Assembly (NCBI GenBank): GCA_051294375.1
Contig: CM119264.1
Span: 1,285,923 to 1,349,922 of the forward strand
Reading direction: 5' to 3'
Source: Paraspadella gotoi
Lineage: Eukaryota > Chaetognatha
DNA length: 64,000 nt
Both the position numbers and the translations under genes were made by a program. The notes below the pieces were generated by a model, which was given only the letters and a program-made list of their open reading frames with translations, searched no databases and had not been told where the DNA came from. Within the stretch, counting starts at the first letter, position 1; each line of letters begins with the position of its first letter. Positions 1-43,535 of the stretch are shown here, piece by piece.

Positions 1-113
1 ATAAAAATCTAAATCCTTCCGGATCTCATTTAAATCTTTAAAATGGTCTTCTAAATCTTTCCCATCACCCTCTAAATCTTTCCAATTACCGCCTAAATCT
101 TTCCAATCGTCAG

Positions 114-234
114 AGACGCTAAACACACCAATTTCGTGGAATTTCGCGACTACAAAATCATTTATCGTCGCTATGCTGGACTTTACTTCTGCATCTGCGT
201 TGACATGGCGGACAACAGTTTGGCATATCTAGAG
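114..234 (+). CDS. AP2S1: AP-2 complex sigma subunit, internal exon
   Basis: AP2S1 is the small sigma chain of the AP-2 clathrin adaptor, which binds cargo dileucine signals at the plasma membrane during endocytosis. The frame starting at 115 reads [14 protein letters not shown], then [16 protein letters not shown] and [10 protein letters not shown], matching the strongly conserved longin-like core of the family. A 3' splice site (cag, 111-113) precedes the exon and a gtgagg donor follows at 235. The exon ends on a complete codon and joins in phase to the exon at 776. The first exons, with the initiator Met, lie left of the window. Identity is seen directly from the peptide; AP1/AP3 sigma paralogues are less likely because the next exon is AP-2 type. 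Confidence 0.93.
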
Positions 235-246
235 GTGAGGAAGGCA

Positions 247-447
247 AGAGAGGAGAGAGAGGAGAAGAAAGAGAGGAAGGGAACGGAAGAAAAGAGAGGA
301 GAGAGAGAGGAGAAGAAAGAGAGGAAAGGAACGGAGAAAAAGAGAGAAGAGAGAGAGGAGAAGAAAGAGAGGAAAGGAACGGAGAAAAAGAGAGGAGAGA
401 GAGAGGAGAAGAAAGAGAGGAAAGGAACGGAGGAAAAGAGAGGAGAG
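247..447 (+). repeat. 48-bp purine-rich minisatellite, 4 copies, in AP2S1 intron
   Basis: A purine-rich unit of 48 bp is repeated about four times within the 235-775 intron. In the frame of the preceding exon each unit encodes 16 residues, about [16 protein letters not shown]. The unit length is a multiple of three and the frame stays open to 537, so unspliced RNA would extend the ORF with a K/E/R-rich tail. The remainder of the intron (about 450-770) is AT-rich with no other feature seen. Confidence 0.85.
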
Positions 448-775
448 AACTCAGGAAAGAAAATAAGAGTGTTAGACAAGAGGCCAAACATTTTAATAAT
501 TATTTATGAAAATTTGTTTCACTATTTTAGGTTTTAGATTTTAAAATATCATTTACAAATATACATTACTTATATTTATTTTATATTTATATATATTTTA
601 ATTTTGGTTTTTGATAATCTAAATTTGAAAACTTTCCACTTTAGCACACTGGCCGTCTAAAGTCTTGTTCTTTTCTCTTACACACTTAACTTTTCTTTTA
701 TTTCTTTTTCAGTCTAAAGCCTCTTTCTTATTTTCTACCCACAACCAATGCTTTTTATCTTTCTTTTACCCACAG

Positions 776-958
776 GCCATCCACAACTTTGTGGAAGTTC
801 TCAACGAATATTTCCACAATGTCTGCGAATTGGATTTAGTTTTCAACTTCTACAAAGTCTACATCGTTGTGGATGAGATGTTCCTCGCTGGAGAAATTAG
901 GGAAACGAGTCAAACTAGAGTTTTGAAACATCTGGTCACCGTGTCAGAGCTGGAGTGA
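776..958 (+). CDS. AP2S1: AP-2 complex sigma subunit, terminal coding exon
   Basis: The exon follows a pyrimidine-rich tract ending in cacag (771-775). It reads AIHNFVEVLNEYFHNVCELD, LVFNFYKVYIVVDEMFLAGE and IRETSQTRVLKHLVTVSELE before a TGA at 956-958. The first two thirds are nearly invariant AP-2 sigma sequence and join in phase after LAYLE of the upstream exon. Only the last dozen residues diverge: family members I know end close to LLMLQSLE, here LVTVSELE. This could be real divergence or sequence error. The downstream neighbour is the opposite-strand agrin-like gene, whose nearest exon begins only about 370 bp away. Confidence 0.93.
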   Translation, partial: AIHNFVEVLNEYFHNVCELDLVFNFYKVYIVVDEMFLAGEIRETSQTRVLKHLVTVSELE

Positions 959-1271
959 GTGGCTGGAGTGAGTGGATGAGTGGCTGGAGTAAGTGTCGCG
1001 AGGGCTGGAGTGAAACTGTTATGATCACGCCAAAGATGCAGCTACTTTTACCAACACCGAGTGCTTCTTCCCCAAAGACTAATTGTTATTAACGGCTGAC
1101 ATAAAGCATCGTTACATATCCTTTATTGATACTTTGTTTATACATGTTTTCCTGTATTAATATATATTGACAAACATAAGATTCGTTTCTTTCTTCCAAA
1201 ATATATGTTCAAAGAAAATAGTTACTGGACACATTGTATACTTACTATACAATGTATTTGGTGTATATTTA

Positions 1272-1277
1272 AATAAA
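1272..1277 (+). terminator. AP2S1: candidate AP2S1 polyadenylation signal
   Basis: AATAAA lies 314 bp after the AP2S1 stop codon and about 50 bp before the opposite-strand agrin exon. No other plus-strand AATAAA was noticed between the stop and that exon. Inferred from position only. Confidence 0.35.
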
Positions 1278-1328
1278 TATTATTTTCAGACCTACTCCCG
1301 CCCCACCCACACACAAAAAAAAACTCAC

Positions 1329-34425
<33,097 letters not shown>

Positions 34426-34620
34426 CTGAGAATGAAAGGAAAAAAACATTTGATCATCGTCTGAGAAAAAAATAAGATTTTTTAAATATTTTTAGGAGAA
34501 AAATTTAAATGTTGTGCAGACAAAATAATGTTTGCATTATTGATCAATTACATTCGCTACTTAAAAATTGAAAACGAGTTAACTCGAATTTTCATTTTGA
34601 ATTTTATTTATTATAATTAT

Positions 34621-34740
34621 TATAATTATTATAGTTTCAAAATCAGAGAATCTCAAACGTTGTAAAAGAATTTTATTTATTATAATTATTATAGTTTCAA
34701 AATCAGAGAATCTCAAACGTTGTAAAAGAATAAAACCCCT
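34621..34740 (+). repeat. 60-bp perfect tandem duplication
   Basis: tataattattatagtttcaa and the following 40 bp occur twice at exactly 60-bp spacing (34621 and 34681). Lies upstream of the first FOLN exon of the agrin-like gene. Confidence 0.9.
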
Positions 34741-34911
34741 GGAATCACAGGTTCATGATTTTTTGCAACATATTTTACACATTGACAGGTTTTGTGTTCC
34801 GATCTTTTTGTTTTCCATTCGAAACAAAACGGAAAACCATTAATCGTTATCAAAAATTTATATTCATTCATGATAAACGGTCAACAACTCCTTTTAAAGC
34901 GTTGAACATTA

Positions 34912-34912
<1 letters not shown>

Positions 34913-34970
<58 letters not shown>
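34913..34970. repeat. (CT)n microsatellite
   Basis: About 29 pure CT units. No gene feature within 34.75-35.5 kb. Confidence 0.9.
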
Positions 34971-34971
<1 letters not shown>

Positions 34972-35758
34972 AGAACGCAGACATACTTAAGATGATCACA
35001 AAATCCTGAATGTTTTTTTTGTATTATTGACATCAACGAAGTTTGTAGTCGAGGAAAGAAAAGACTCAATAAGAAGCTTTACGGTCGGTCGGTCTGTATC
35101 TTTCTCGATCAATATGATGAGATTTCATTGCTTAAATCATACATACATCTTTGGAGATCTAATGTTAATGAGCAAAATAGGAGAAAGAGAAAAAGAAAGA
35201 AATTATTTTTTTTTTCAATTCAATAAATTTTAAATTTTATATTTTAATTTCTATATTTTCGCAATAGAATTTATTAGTCGCTGGAAACCGTCCATGTTGG
35301 TTGTCTCACTGAATCGAAAATACTTCGACTCTTAACTTTAATAAACAAGAATTTGTAAAACAAAGATTATTAGGGACACGTTTCCATAATGTTAGCGACA
35401 AAATTCAACCGAGAAAGAATTTAGTCACTTGAATTTAAAAAAAAATAAAAACCCGCGGTGTAAAGTTTGAGACGAAAAAAATAGTTAAAAACTCTTGAAA
35501 TCCATTTTCATCTTTCTCTCTTCCCTCTTCCCTCTCCCCTCCCTCGCTCCCTCTCCCCTCCCTCTCTCCCCTCCCTCTCTCCCTCTCCCCTCTCTATCTC
35601 TCTCCCCACAAAATGCAAATTGAAAAGTCATAAGCCTCGTTGCGACACCCAATCTTCTTCTTCTTCTTCTCTTCGGTTCCATTTCGCGACTCCGAAGCGA
35701 TGGAACTGTAGAAGCCCGTTGGGATCGTAAACATCAAACATACGCGGCTCAGGAAACA

Positions 35759-35808
<50 letters not shown>

Positions 35809-35869
35809 CTTTTCAACAATCTATCTATATATGTATTTCTCTTTCTGTTTAATATTTTTTCTTTCTTTT

Positions 35870-36259
35870 TTATGCATCCCCCCTTTTGTGTTTGCATCCC
35901 CCTTCTGTGTTCGCATCACCTCTCAAAGCCAGTCCGATTTCGTCCGATCGCAAATAACCCAAATCTCTGTTCGCATCCCCCCTTTTGTGTTTGCATCCCC
36001 CTTCTGTGTTCGCATCACCTCTCAAAGCCAGTCCGATTTCGTCCGATCGCAAATAACCCAAATCTCTGTTCGCATCCCCCCTTTTGTGTTTGCATCCCCC
36101 TTCTGTGTTCGCATCACCTCTCAAAGCCAGTCCGATTTCGTCCGATCGCAAATAACCCAAATCGAAGGCGCAGACGACGACGACGAAGGCGACGAGAAGA
36201 AGGAGAGAGACGACGATGAGAAAGATGGAGAGATGAAGACGACGTTGATGACGCCGCAT
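35870..36259 (-). CDS. ORF with signal-peptide-like N-terminus and 33-residue repeats (possible agrin first exon)
   Basis: A 129-codon minus-strand ORF starts with a true ATG (36257-36259). It opens MRRHQRRLHLSIFLIVVSLL, then LLVAFVVVVCAFD: a basic start, a long hydrophobic core and a plausible cleavage site after VCA. Three near-identical 33-residue repeats follow (each about DLGYLRSDEIGLALRGDANT plus 13 residues) and then a stop. Upstream, 36260-36440 is GC- and CpG-rich, as at a promoter. The position, 1.8 kb upstream of the first FOLN exon, fits a first exon for the agrin-like gene. A phase-1 junction after DL would be compatible with 34425, but the donor (GGTTATT) is weak. Caution: the hydrophobic stretch is antisense to an acidic GAC/GAG-rich stretch, and the opposite frames are also open, so this could be chance. 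Confidence 0.35.
   Translation of the reverse strand: MRRHQRRLHLSIFLIVVSLLLLVAFVVVVCAFDLGYLRSDEIGLALRGDANTEGGCKHKRGDANRDLGYLRSDEIGLALRGDANTEGGCKHKRGDANRDLGYLRSDEIGLALRGDANTEGGCKHKRGDA
35872..36168. repeat. 99-bp tandem repeat, 3 copies
   Basis: Unit beginning catccccccttttgtgtttg, including ctctcaaagccagtccgatt, three times with almost no difference. 99 is a multiple of three and all copies are open in several frames on both strands. Confidence 0.9.
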
Positions 36260-36445
36260 CGAGAGGGCGCTGTCGGGGCGCGCCGGGCTGGCGGCGTCGG
36301 TGGTGGCTGGGCCCTCGGCGGCGACGGCGACGCCGCCGACGGCGACGCCGCCGGTGGAACGATTTTCTGTCTTTCGTTTCCGACGCGAGCGAGAATTTTC
36401 TGCGCGTCGTGTGTGGAAGATATACGCGTTTTGTGTGTGTGGTAG
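36260..36445. promoter_or_regulatory. CpG-rich island, possible 5' end of agrin-like gene
   Basis: GC-rich, CpG-dense (ggcgacggcgacgccgccga) in an otherwise AT-rich area, directly upstream of the ATG at 36259 on the minus strand. Promoter role is inferred only. Confidence 0.3.
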
Positions 36446-36664
36446 AAATGAGGGGGGGGGGGCGGGTTTAAGGCCGGGAGTTTTGGTTTTATGGGTTGCT
36501 TAGTGTTTTTTCTTTTTAGGTCGAGGCAACTATTTCTTTAGTTTTGTTTTGTTTGAAGTTATTTATTCTTTTTTGATAAATAAACTTTAATTCCTGCGAT
36601 CATAAGAAAGAACCCGATGGACGGTTGAACTGACGGACGGATGGACAGACGGACGGATTTCATT

Positions 36665-37215
36665 TAAAAAAAGGAAAAAATGGAAAATGAAATGAAAAAA
36701 AGTGGAGGAAAAAAGAAATGAATTAAGAAATTGCAGACGAAGGGAAAAAAAGAAAAAAAAAGAAAAAGGAAAGAAAAAAGGAGATTAGAAAGAAAAAGGC
36801 GGAAAAAGAAGAGGAGAGGAAGGAAAAGAAAAAAAAGAAAAGGAAAAAGGAGATTAAAAAGGAAATGGAGCCGGATGAAGAGGAGAAGAAGGAAAAAAAA
36901 GAAAAAGAAAAGTAAAAAGGAGATTATAAAGATGAAGAGGAGAGAAAGGAAAGAAAAAAATAAAAATAAAAGGTAAAAGGAGATTAAAAAGGAAAAGGAG
37001 GAACAAAAAGATGAGAGGAAGGAAAGAAAAAGGAAAAATAAAAGGAAAAAGGAGATTAGAAAGGAAAAGGAAGAAGAAGAGGAGAGGAAAGAAAGAAAAA
37101 AGAGAAAAAAAGGGAAGAATAGAAGTTGGTATAAATAAAAGGGGAGAGAAGAAAAGAAGAGAAAAGAAGTAAGAAAAGAAAAAGAAAAAAGGGAGGAGGA
37201 CAAGTAGGAGGAGAA
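36665..37215. repeat. Homopurine tract
   Basis: About 550 bp almost entirely A/G (gaaaaaggagattagaaaga types, unit around 70 bp). 37.2-37.9 kb is also A-rich with no gene seen. Confidence 0.85.
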
Positions 37216-37905
37216 GGAAGAAGAGGAAGGGGAAGCTTAAAGGCTTAAGGCGCTCCCTGGGATTTAAAACGGGAAGCAGAATGGAACAAAAGACTCTTAA
37301 TGAAGGGAAAAACTGAGGGCAAATCCCATCAAATTAAAAAAATGAAAGAAAATGAGAGAGAAAAAAATGAAGGGAATATTTTTTTCTTTTATTTAAAATA
37401 GATTAGGGAAAAAAAGAAAAGCGAATTTTAAAAAAAGGAAAATAAATTTGGAAATAAAAGAAAGAAAAAATAATAAAAAGTTAAAACTTGAAACCTTATG
37501 CCTTAGAGGAACAAAATGTACGCGTCATATGTCATATTTTCGTTATCTCTTAAACGTGTGAAAAAAGTATATTTTCAGATGTGATGATGAAACAAATAAT
37601 AGATAGAAAGAACAAAAAGATATAAAGAGAAATTGAACAAAGAATAAAGAAAGAAAAAAGATAGAAAGAAAGAAAGAAAGAAAAAAGAAAGACAGAAAGA
37701 AAGAAACCAATAGACCGAAACGAACCTAATCTTATCTCAGAAATCATGACAGACCTGAACTCTGGATAATCGATCGCCATGGCAACCGATAGACGCAGGT
37801 TGCCTGGCGACGAAGCCCCCGATTTTCGATTGTGAAGGACCGACTGTGAACCGTGAAGACTGGGTGACTCTTTGGGCGAGCAACTGTGTGAAAAGGACGG
37901 TTATT

Positions 37906-37907
<2 letters not shown>

Positions 37908-37997
<90 letters not shown>

Positions 37998-38121
37998 TAT
38001 GATGATGATGATAATGATGATGACGACAAGCATTATCAAAATAATAACGATTCTGAAAAAGAAAATAATTACGATGATGCCGACTACAATAATATATCGA
38101 CGGAATGATATTACTTCCTTA

Positions 38122-38194
<73 letters not shown>

Positions 38195-38218
38195 CTTTTT
38201 GGTTATCGAATCCATCTT

Positions 38219-38250
<32 letters not shown>
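37908..38250. repeat. (AAT)n, (CT)n and (AG)n cluster
   Basis: (AAT)n of about 90 bp at 37908-37997; (CT)n at 38126-38190; then, after 30 bp, (AG)n at 38221-38250. The last two are mutually complementary and could form a hairpin. Confidence 0.9.
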
Positions 38251-38252
<2 letters not shown>

Positions 38253-38399
38253 GTATTATTAAACCAAATGGAAGAACATATGAAAAAAATAATAATATCC
38301 AGAAGATGATCACGGAAACAACGATAAAAATGCTGGAATGATAAAAATCCTGAGATGTAGAGATACAGTGATGCTGTAATGCTAAGATACTAAGATACA

Positions 38400-40080
38400 G
38401 AAATGCAAAAACATATATATATACATAGTACATACAATATACCTTATATCATATCATATCATATTAAACTCTACCGCTTCCGACGCAAATCTAAATCCTA
38501 AATCTAATTTCTCCCAAAAATTTTTCTACAAATTAAATTCCTCCAAATCAATTAAATCTCCAAATCTAAATCCTAAAAATCAAATGCCTATAAATCTAAA
38601 TACCAAAATTTCCTCCGAATCAAAAACCCAAAATTTAAATTCCTTAAAATCTAAATCCCATAATTTTTTTTTCTACAAATCTAGATCCCAAAAAATAAAT
38701 TCCTTGAAATCTAAATCCCAAAAATGTAATTCCGATCCAAATCTAAATCCTCCCCCCCTAACTTCCACCTCGCGAGCGTCTGGTTCATCTGGTCCACGTA
38801 AGAGACGGGGGGCGTGGACGCAAAAGGGGGCGTGTCCATGACGCGTCCTCGTCTCATCGTCAACGCGGGAAATTCGTCTTTCGTCTGCATTTTTATTTTT
38901 CGGGTTCGTCGTTCGTCGTCGTCGTCGTCGTCGTCGTCGACGGGAGTGTATTTCCCCCGACTGTTTGTTCCGTTCTGTTCGCGAGTTGTGGTTATATTTT
39001 TGTTTTGTTGTTGTTTTATTTGTGGCTCGTTGTGGTCGTTTTTGTTGTTGTTGTTGTTGTTGTTGAAATCGACGGTCAGATTTCGTGGATGAAAACGACG
39101 ACGATGACGACGATTCGAACGACGATGGCGATGTTAACGGCGAAGAAGACGACGATGAAGACAACGACGATGAAGACGACAACGACGATGAAGACGACAA
39201 CGACGATGACAAAGACGATGAAAAAGACGTCGCTGATTCAGACAAATTTTAATCCATTTTTGATCAAAACCAAAAAAAAAACTTTTCTTTATTGCGATAC
39301 TTTTTTTTATCTTTTCTTTTTAATCCATTTTTTTAATTTTTTTTTATTTTTGTTTATCTCCGTTTTGTTTACTTTAGCGCCTTTTTTCCGGTTTCGGGTC
39401 CCGCCTCTCTCTCTCTCTGTTTTTTTTCTATCTGTTTTCTTTTCGGTTTTTTTTTCTGTCCTCTCTGTTTAACTTGTCGGGATTCCAAATGTTTTTTTCG
39501 GGGACATGAGCACAAAACCAACTTGAATTTTCACGTCGCTCGTTTTTTCTGTTCCCTGATTTTTTTTGTTCTTTCTTTTTTGTTCGCTAGTTGTTCTTTT
39601 TGTTGTTGCTGTTGTTGTTGTTCTTTTTTTTAGGTTGTTCCCTACATTTCTGGTTTCCCTTCGGTGAATAGATTCATTGAACTGTATGTAATTTTTCACG
39701 CGGAAGTTTTAGACTTTTATTTACAATTGCGTCATTTATAAAACATACTAAGCCGTAGGTAATGAATGTACTATTAGTTATTGGATGATTGCTTAAATTG
39801 AGCAACGTAGTGACCTTCGTCCAAACGTGTGCATTTCCAGTTTATAAAAAAAATTGGCATGTACATATATTCACAGTTTTTGTCTTTCTTTTTTTGATTG
39901 TCTGCTCTTCATCACAAAAGGAAAAATTATTAATTTTCCTTTTTTTGTTTTTTGATTTTCAATTTCTTTCTTTTTGGTTTCGTTTGTTTTGTTTCGTTTT
40001 ATGTTTTCATAATTTTTTTTTCTTCCTTTAAATAAATTTTGATTTTTCTGCTCGAATCGAGATAGAATTTTCTCCGACGC
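38400..40080. other. No confident gene; low-complexity acidic and Ser-rich ORFs
   Basis: 38480-38750 is a degenerate aaatctaaatccc repeat. 39070-39250 is a GAC/GAT/GAA stretch giving a D/E-rich ORF ending DVADSDKF-stop on the plus strand, or a Ser-rich ORF (38673-39245) on the minus strand with Q and R runs. Codons vary somewhat, but no splice sites or homology are recognised. 39.25-40.03 kb is T-rich. Confidence 0.5.

Positions 40081-40082
<2 letters not shown>

Positions 40083-40124
<42 letters not shown>
40083..40124. repeat. (GGC)n trinucleotide repeat
   Basis: 14 GGC units; an Ala run in one minus-strand ORF. Followed by (ATCA)n and AT-rich DNA to 40.45 kb. Confidence 0.9.
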
Positions 40125-40125
<1 letters not shown>

Positions 40126-40476
40126 AGGAAATCGCGAACCGAAGGCACAAAAACTTTTCCATTTCGATTCTCAACTTTTTGGGGTTTTTTTTTCGATTCT
40201 GCGTCGAGAGAGAAAATAAGATGAGGATGAAAAATAAATATCTGTTAGAAGTTGTCAGTAAAATATATAAGTCAATCAATTAATCAAACGATCATTAAAA
40301 CGTTTAATCAATAAATGAATCAATCAATCAATCAATCAATCAAACGATCAGCAAATAAATAAATAAACAAATATAAATAAATAATTAAATCAATCAATCC
40401 ATGAATCAATTATTCAAAAAATTAAATCAATCAATCAATCAATCAATTCAAAGTAAGCACCCCCTTAAACACCATG

Positions 40477-40732
40477 GCCTTATTTTGCCAAAACGCCTCA
40501 TTTTATCTTAAATACGGAATTAGGTTATTTTTTGAATTAAATATTAGGTTAGAGATTAAGATTAGGGATTAGGTTAGATATTAGGTTAATAATTAGGGTT
40601 AATAGTAAGGATTAGGAAAAGGTTAACAATGAAGATTAAAGATTGGTTTGTAAGTTTAAGAACATATTTAGGTTAAATATTTAAATTCTGGGATAAACGA
40701 ACAGAAATGGGGTACTCTCGAAAAATAAAGCC
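40477..40732 (+). mobile_element. TIR element with TTAGGG-like interior
   Basis: Left end ggccttattttgccaaaacg; right end ggtactctcgaaaaataaag followed by ccc. The two ends are complementary over about 25 bp with some mismatches. The interior has gagattaagattagggatta. An uninterrupted copy of 256 bp. Confidence 0.65.
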
Positions 40733-40887
40733 CTGCAAAACCACCGAAAAAAAGGAAAAAAGGAAAAAGAAAAAAACCAAAAAAGAGGCGAAAATGGTCT
40801 TGAGCTAAACTGGGAAGAAAAGGAGACCGAAGCCTTCCGGCCAAAAAACCTCGTTTCGTACGTAATCTAAGAGAATGAGGCGCAAAG

Positions 40888-40896
40888 AGAGAGAGA

Positions 40897-40973
<77 letters not shown>

Positions 40974-40997
40974 GAGAGAGTAGAAAGAGAGAGAGAT

Positions 40998-41082
<85 letters not shown>

Positions 41083-41092
41083 AGAGAGAGAT

Positions 41093-41147
<55 letters not shown>

Positions 41148-41170
41148 AGAGAGAGATAGAAAGAGAGAGA

Positions 41171-41212
<42 letters not shown>

Positions 41213-41258
41213 AAAGAGAGAGATGAAAGAGAGAGATGTAGAGAGAGGGAGAGAAGAG

Positions 41259-41290
<32 letters not shown>

Positions 41291-41379
41291 TAGAGAAGAG
41301 AGAAGAGATGAGAGAGAGGAGAAGAGAGAGAGAGAGAGAGAGAAGAAGAGAGAGAGAGAGAGAGATAGAAAGAGAGAGA

Positions 41380-41431
<52 letters not shown>

Positions 41432-41448
41432 TAGAAAGAGAGAGAGAT

Positions 41449-41493
<45 letters not shown>

Positions 41494-41517
41494 GAGAGAG
41501 AGATAGAAAGAGAGAGA

Positions 41518-41585
<68 letters not shown>

Positions 41586-41604
41586 TAGAAAGAGAGAGAG
41601 ATGT

Positions 41605-41647
<43 letters not shown>

Positions 41648-41682
41648 TGAGAGAGAGAGAGAGCGAGAGAGAGAGACTACAT
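40888..41682. repeat. 800-bp (AG)n array with periodic interruptions
   Basis: AG dinucleotides interrupted by gagatagaaagagag and gagatgtagagag about every 80-100 bp, suggesting a higher-order unit. ORFs of up to 369 codons here are artefacts. Confidence 0.9.
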
Positions 41683-42230
41683 CGCCGTCGCGAAGTCGAG
41701 ACCTCATCTTCCCCTTTCATCCCCAAGGACAGAGCTGAAGGCGAAGATAGGAACCCTGAGGACAACCGGTGCTGCAAGACTAATACCTAAAGACAACAGG
41801 TGGGTGTCTCTATTGCAACAAGATTGAACCCTAAGGACAATCACTGGGTCTCACATTTGCAGCAAGATTTGAATTCATGGACAAACGCTAGGAATAGCAG
41901 TTGCTGCAAGATTACACCTTGTTGACAAACTGGTTCGGATTAAAAATTTCCGCAAGATTGAATTCTGAAATTATTTCCTTTTTTTCAATGACAAGATCAG
42001 GAGTTGACGAATATCTCTGCCTCACGATCGCATTCGTTCAAGGTTATTTTAAAAGACAAGATAGAGGACGAGACGAGGACAAGAACAAGGACAAATATCT
42101 GTAAAGTTTTGAAAATCACAATATAACTGCATGCACACATGATTTACATCCATGAATCACATTAGTGGCAGGATATGCCACCAAACAAAATGCTTTTATT
42201 CAGATATGAATGTTAATAGATGTGGGTAAG
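41683..42230. other. No gene recognised
   Basis: Mixed sequence with a weak repeat of gcaagatt/aaccctaaggacaa motifs (41740-41960, unit about 50 bp). No splice-bounded ORF with recognisable similarity. Confidence 0.5.
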
Positions 42231-42235
42231 GTATT

Positions 42236-42500
42236 TTCTGTGCCCCCTCTAGCAGCAATGGAACGGGTCCTGGGCTTTGAACCAGGCTTATGGGTTTTCC
42301 ACGCCCCCAAATCAGTTTACGGCCGTCCTCACGCATCCCGCAGTGTGGATACCATTGGGGATCGATCTCGGTACAATTGGGGATCGATCTTGGTGTATCT
42401 GATGGTGGGAACCAGATGGTATTACTCTATGAGTCACCGGGTCACGACCGAAGGTGTCATGCTTATAGGCGGAGTGAACTTATTGCTATGCCCAACTACA
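42236..42500 (-). mobile_element. tRNA-derived SINE copy (diverged)
   Basis: Same body (gcagcaatggaacgggtcct, ttacggccgtcctcacgcat) and a head region containing a short internal duplication (attggggatcgatct twice). Being outside the 9-kb duplication, it shows the family is truly dispersed. Confidence 0.7.
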
Positions 42501-42904
42501 AAAAGGGATATCCTATCCAAGGAAGATATTTTGCTGCTCGGGACTTTTTCTCTCGGAGAAAAGTTTTCTGGAATCCTGAACCAAAACTGAATCCCGGAAC
42601 CTTGAACCGAACCTGGCAAACGGACACGGACCCTGAATCTTGAACCGGATCTGGCAAACGGACACGGACCCGGAACCTGCTTCGCGTTCGACTCTTTGTT
42701 AAGTTAAACAGTTTTTTTCTCGTCCTAATCCGTTAAATAAAAGAATGAAAAGATTAATATCCAAAGTTTAATTTAATTGTAAGTCGCTTAAAACGAGAAC
42801 GGAAATAACGAAAACGGCGAAGGAGAACGGAAATAACGAAGACGCCTCCTCTAAAAAAGTCGTTATTTTCGTCGTTGTTGACGAAAACAAAAAAAAATAA
42901 TATG

Positions 42905-43045
42905 AAAAGACGACGAAGACGACGACGAAAATTACGACGACGACGAAGACGACGATGATGACGAAGACGACGACGAAGACGACGATGATGACGAAGACGA
43001 CGACGAAGACGACGATGATGACGAAGACGATGACGCTGATGAAGA
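42905..43045. repeat. GAC/GAT-rich repeat, unit about 30 bp
   Basis: Repeats of gacgaagacgacgatgatga about four times, part of a larger GAC/GAA-rich area up to 43260. The antisense Ser- and Val-rich ORFs are artefacts. Confidence 0.8.
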
Positions 43046-43373
43046 CAACGAAAGCGAGAATCTTCGAAAGAAATGTACAATGACAAATGATGAAAGCGAA
43101 GCGGACAACGATAAAAAAAAATAATGACAAAGAAGGAGACGACACTGACACACGACGATGATCTCGACGAATATGAAGACGAAGTCGACGATTCGAAGAA
43201 AACGGAAAGATAGAACGAAGAAGAAGACGGGGACGACGACGACGACGACGACGACGGCAAAGACCGCAAACCGCGTCTTGTTTTCCGGAAGCAAAAAGCG
43301 AATTCACGAAGGAAATTCTTTCGCGCGGGACAAAAGACGGAAGGCGCGCGGAGAACGAGCCACGCGACGGTAC

Positions 43374-43535
43374 GCGTCAACTCGCGTGGCGCTGTGTCAA
43401 ATAGGGCGGCGCTTCGTCAAATGGCGTGGCGCTGTGTCAAATAAGGCGGCGCTTCGTCAACTCGCGTGGCGCTGTGTGAAATAGGGCGGCGCTGCGTCAA
43501 CTGGCGTGGCGCTGTGTCACATAAGGTGTCGCTGA
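43374..43535. repeat. 40-bp minisatellite, 4 copies
   Basis: Unit gtcaactcgcgtggcgctgt then gtcaaatagggcggcgcttc, GC-rich, four copies with point differences. Confidence 0.88.

Noticed and set aside
1020-1082. Plus-strand segment reading DHAKDAATFTNTECFFPKD before a stop
   Set aside because: It is not in frame with AP2S1, has no acceptor, and probably belongs to the 3' UTR.
35628-35760. Possible minus-strand exon reading FDVYDPNGLLQFHRFG
   Set aside because: The would-be acceptor is preceded by a purine (AG)n tract on that strand instead of pyrimidines, and the peptide matches nothing I know.
37872-38108. Poly-Asn ORF
   Set aside because: Translation of (AAT)n only.
38673-39245. 190-codon Ser/Gln/Arg-rich minus ORF as a transcription factor
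   Set aside because: S, Q and R runs correspond to GAC, TTG and GTC microsatellites; no DNA-binding motif or splice site supports it.
40668-41790. Very long Ser/Leu ORFs (369 and 300 codons) and Arg/Glu ORFs
   Set aside because: They are translations of an (AG)n/(CT)n array, which has no stop codons in any frame.
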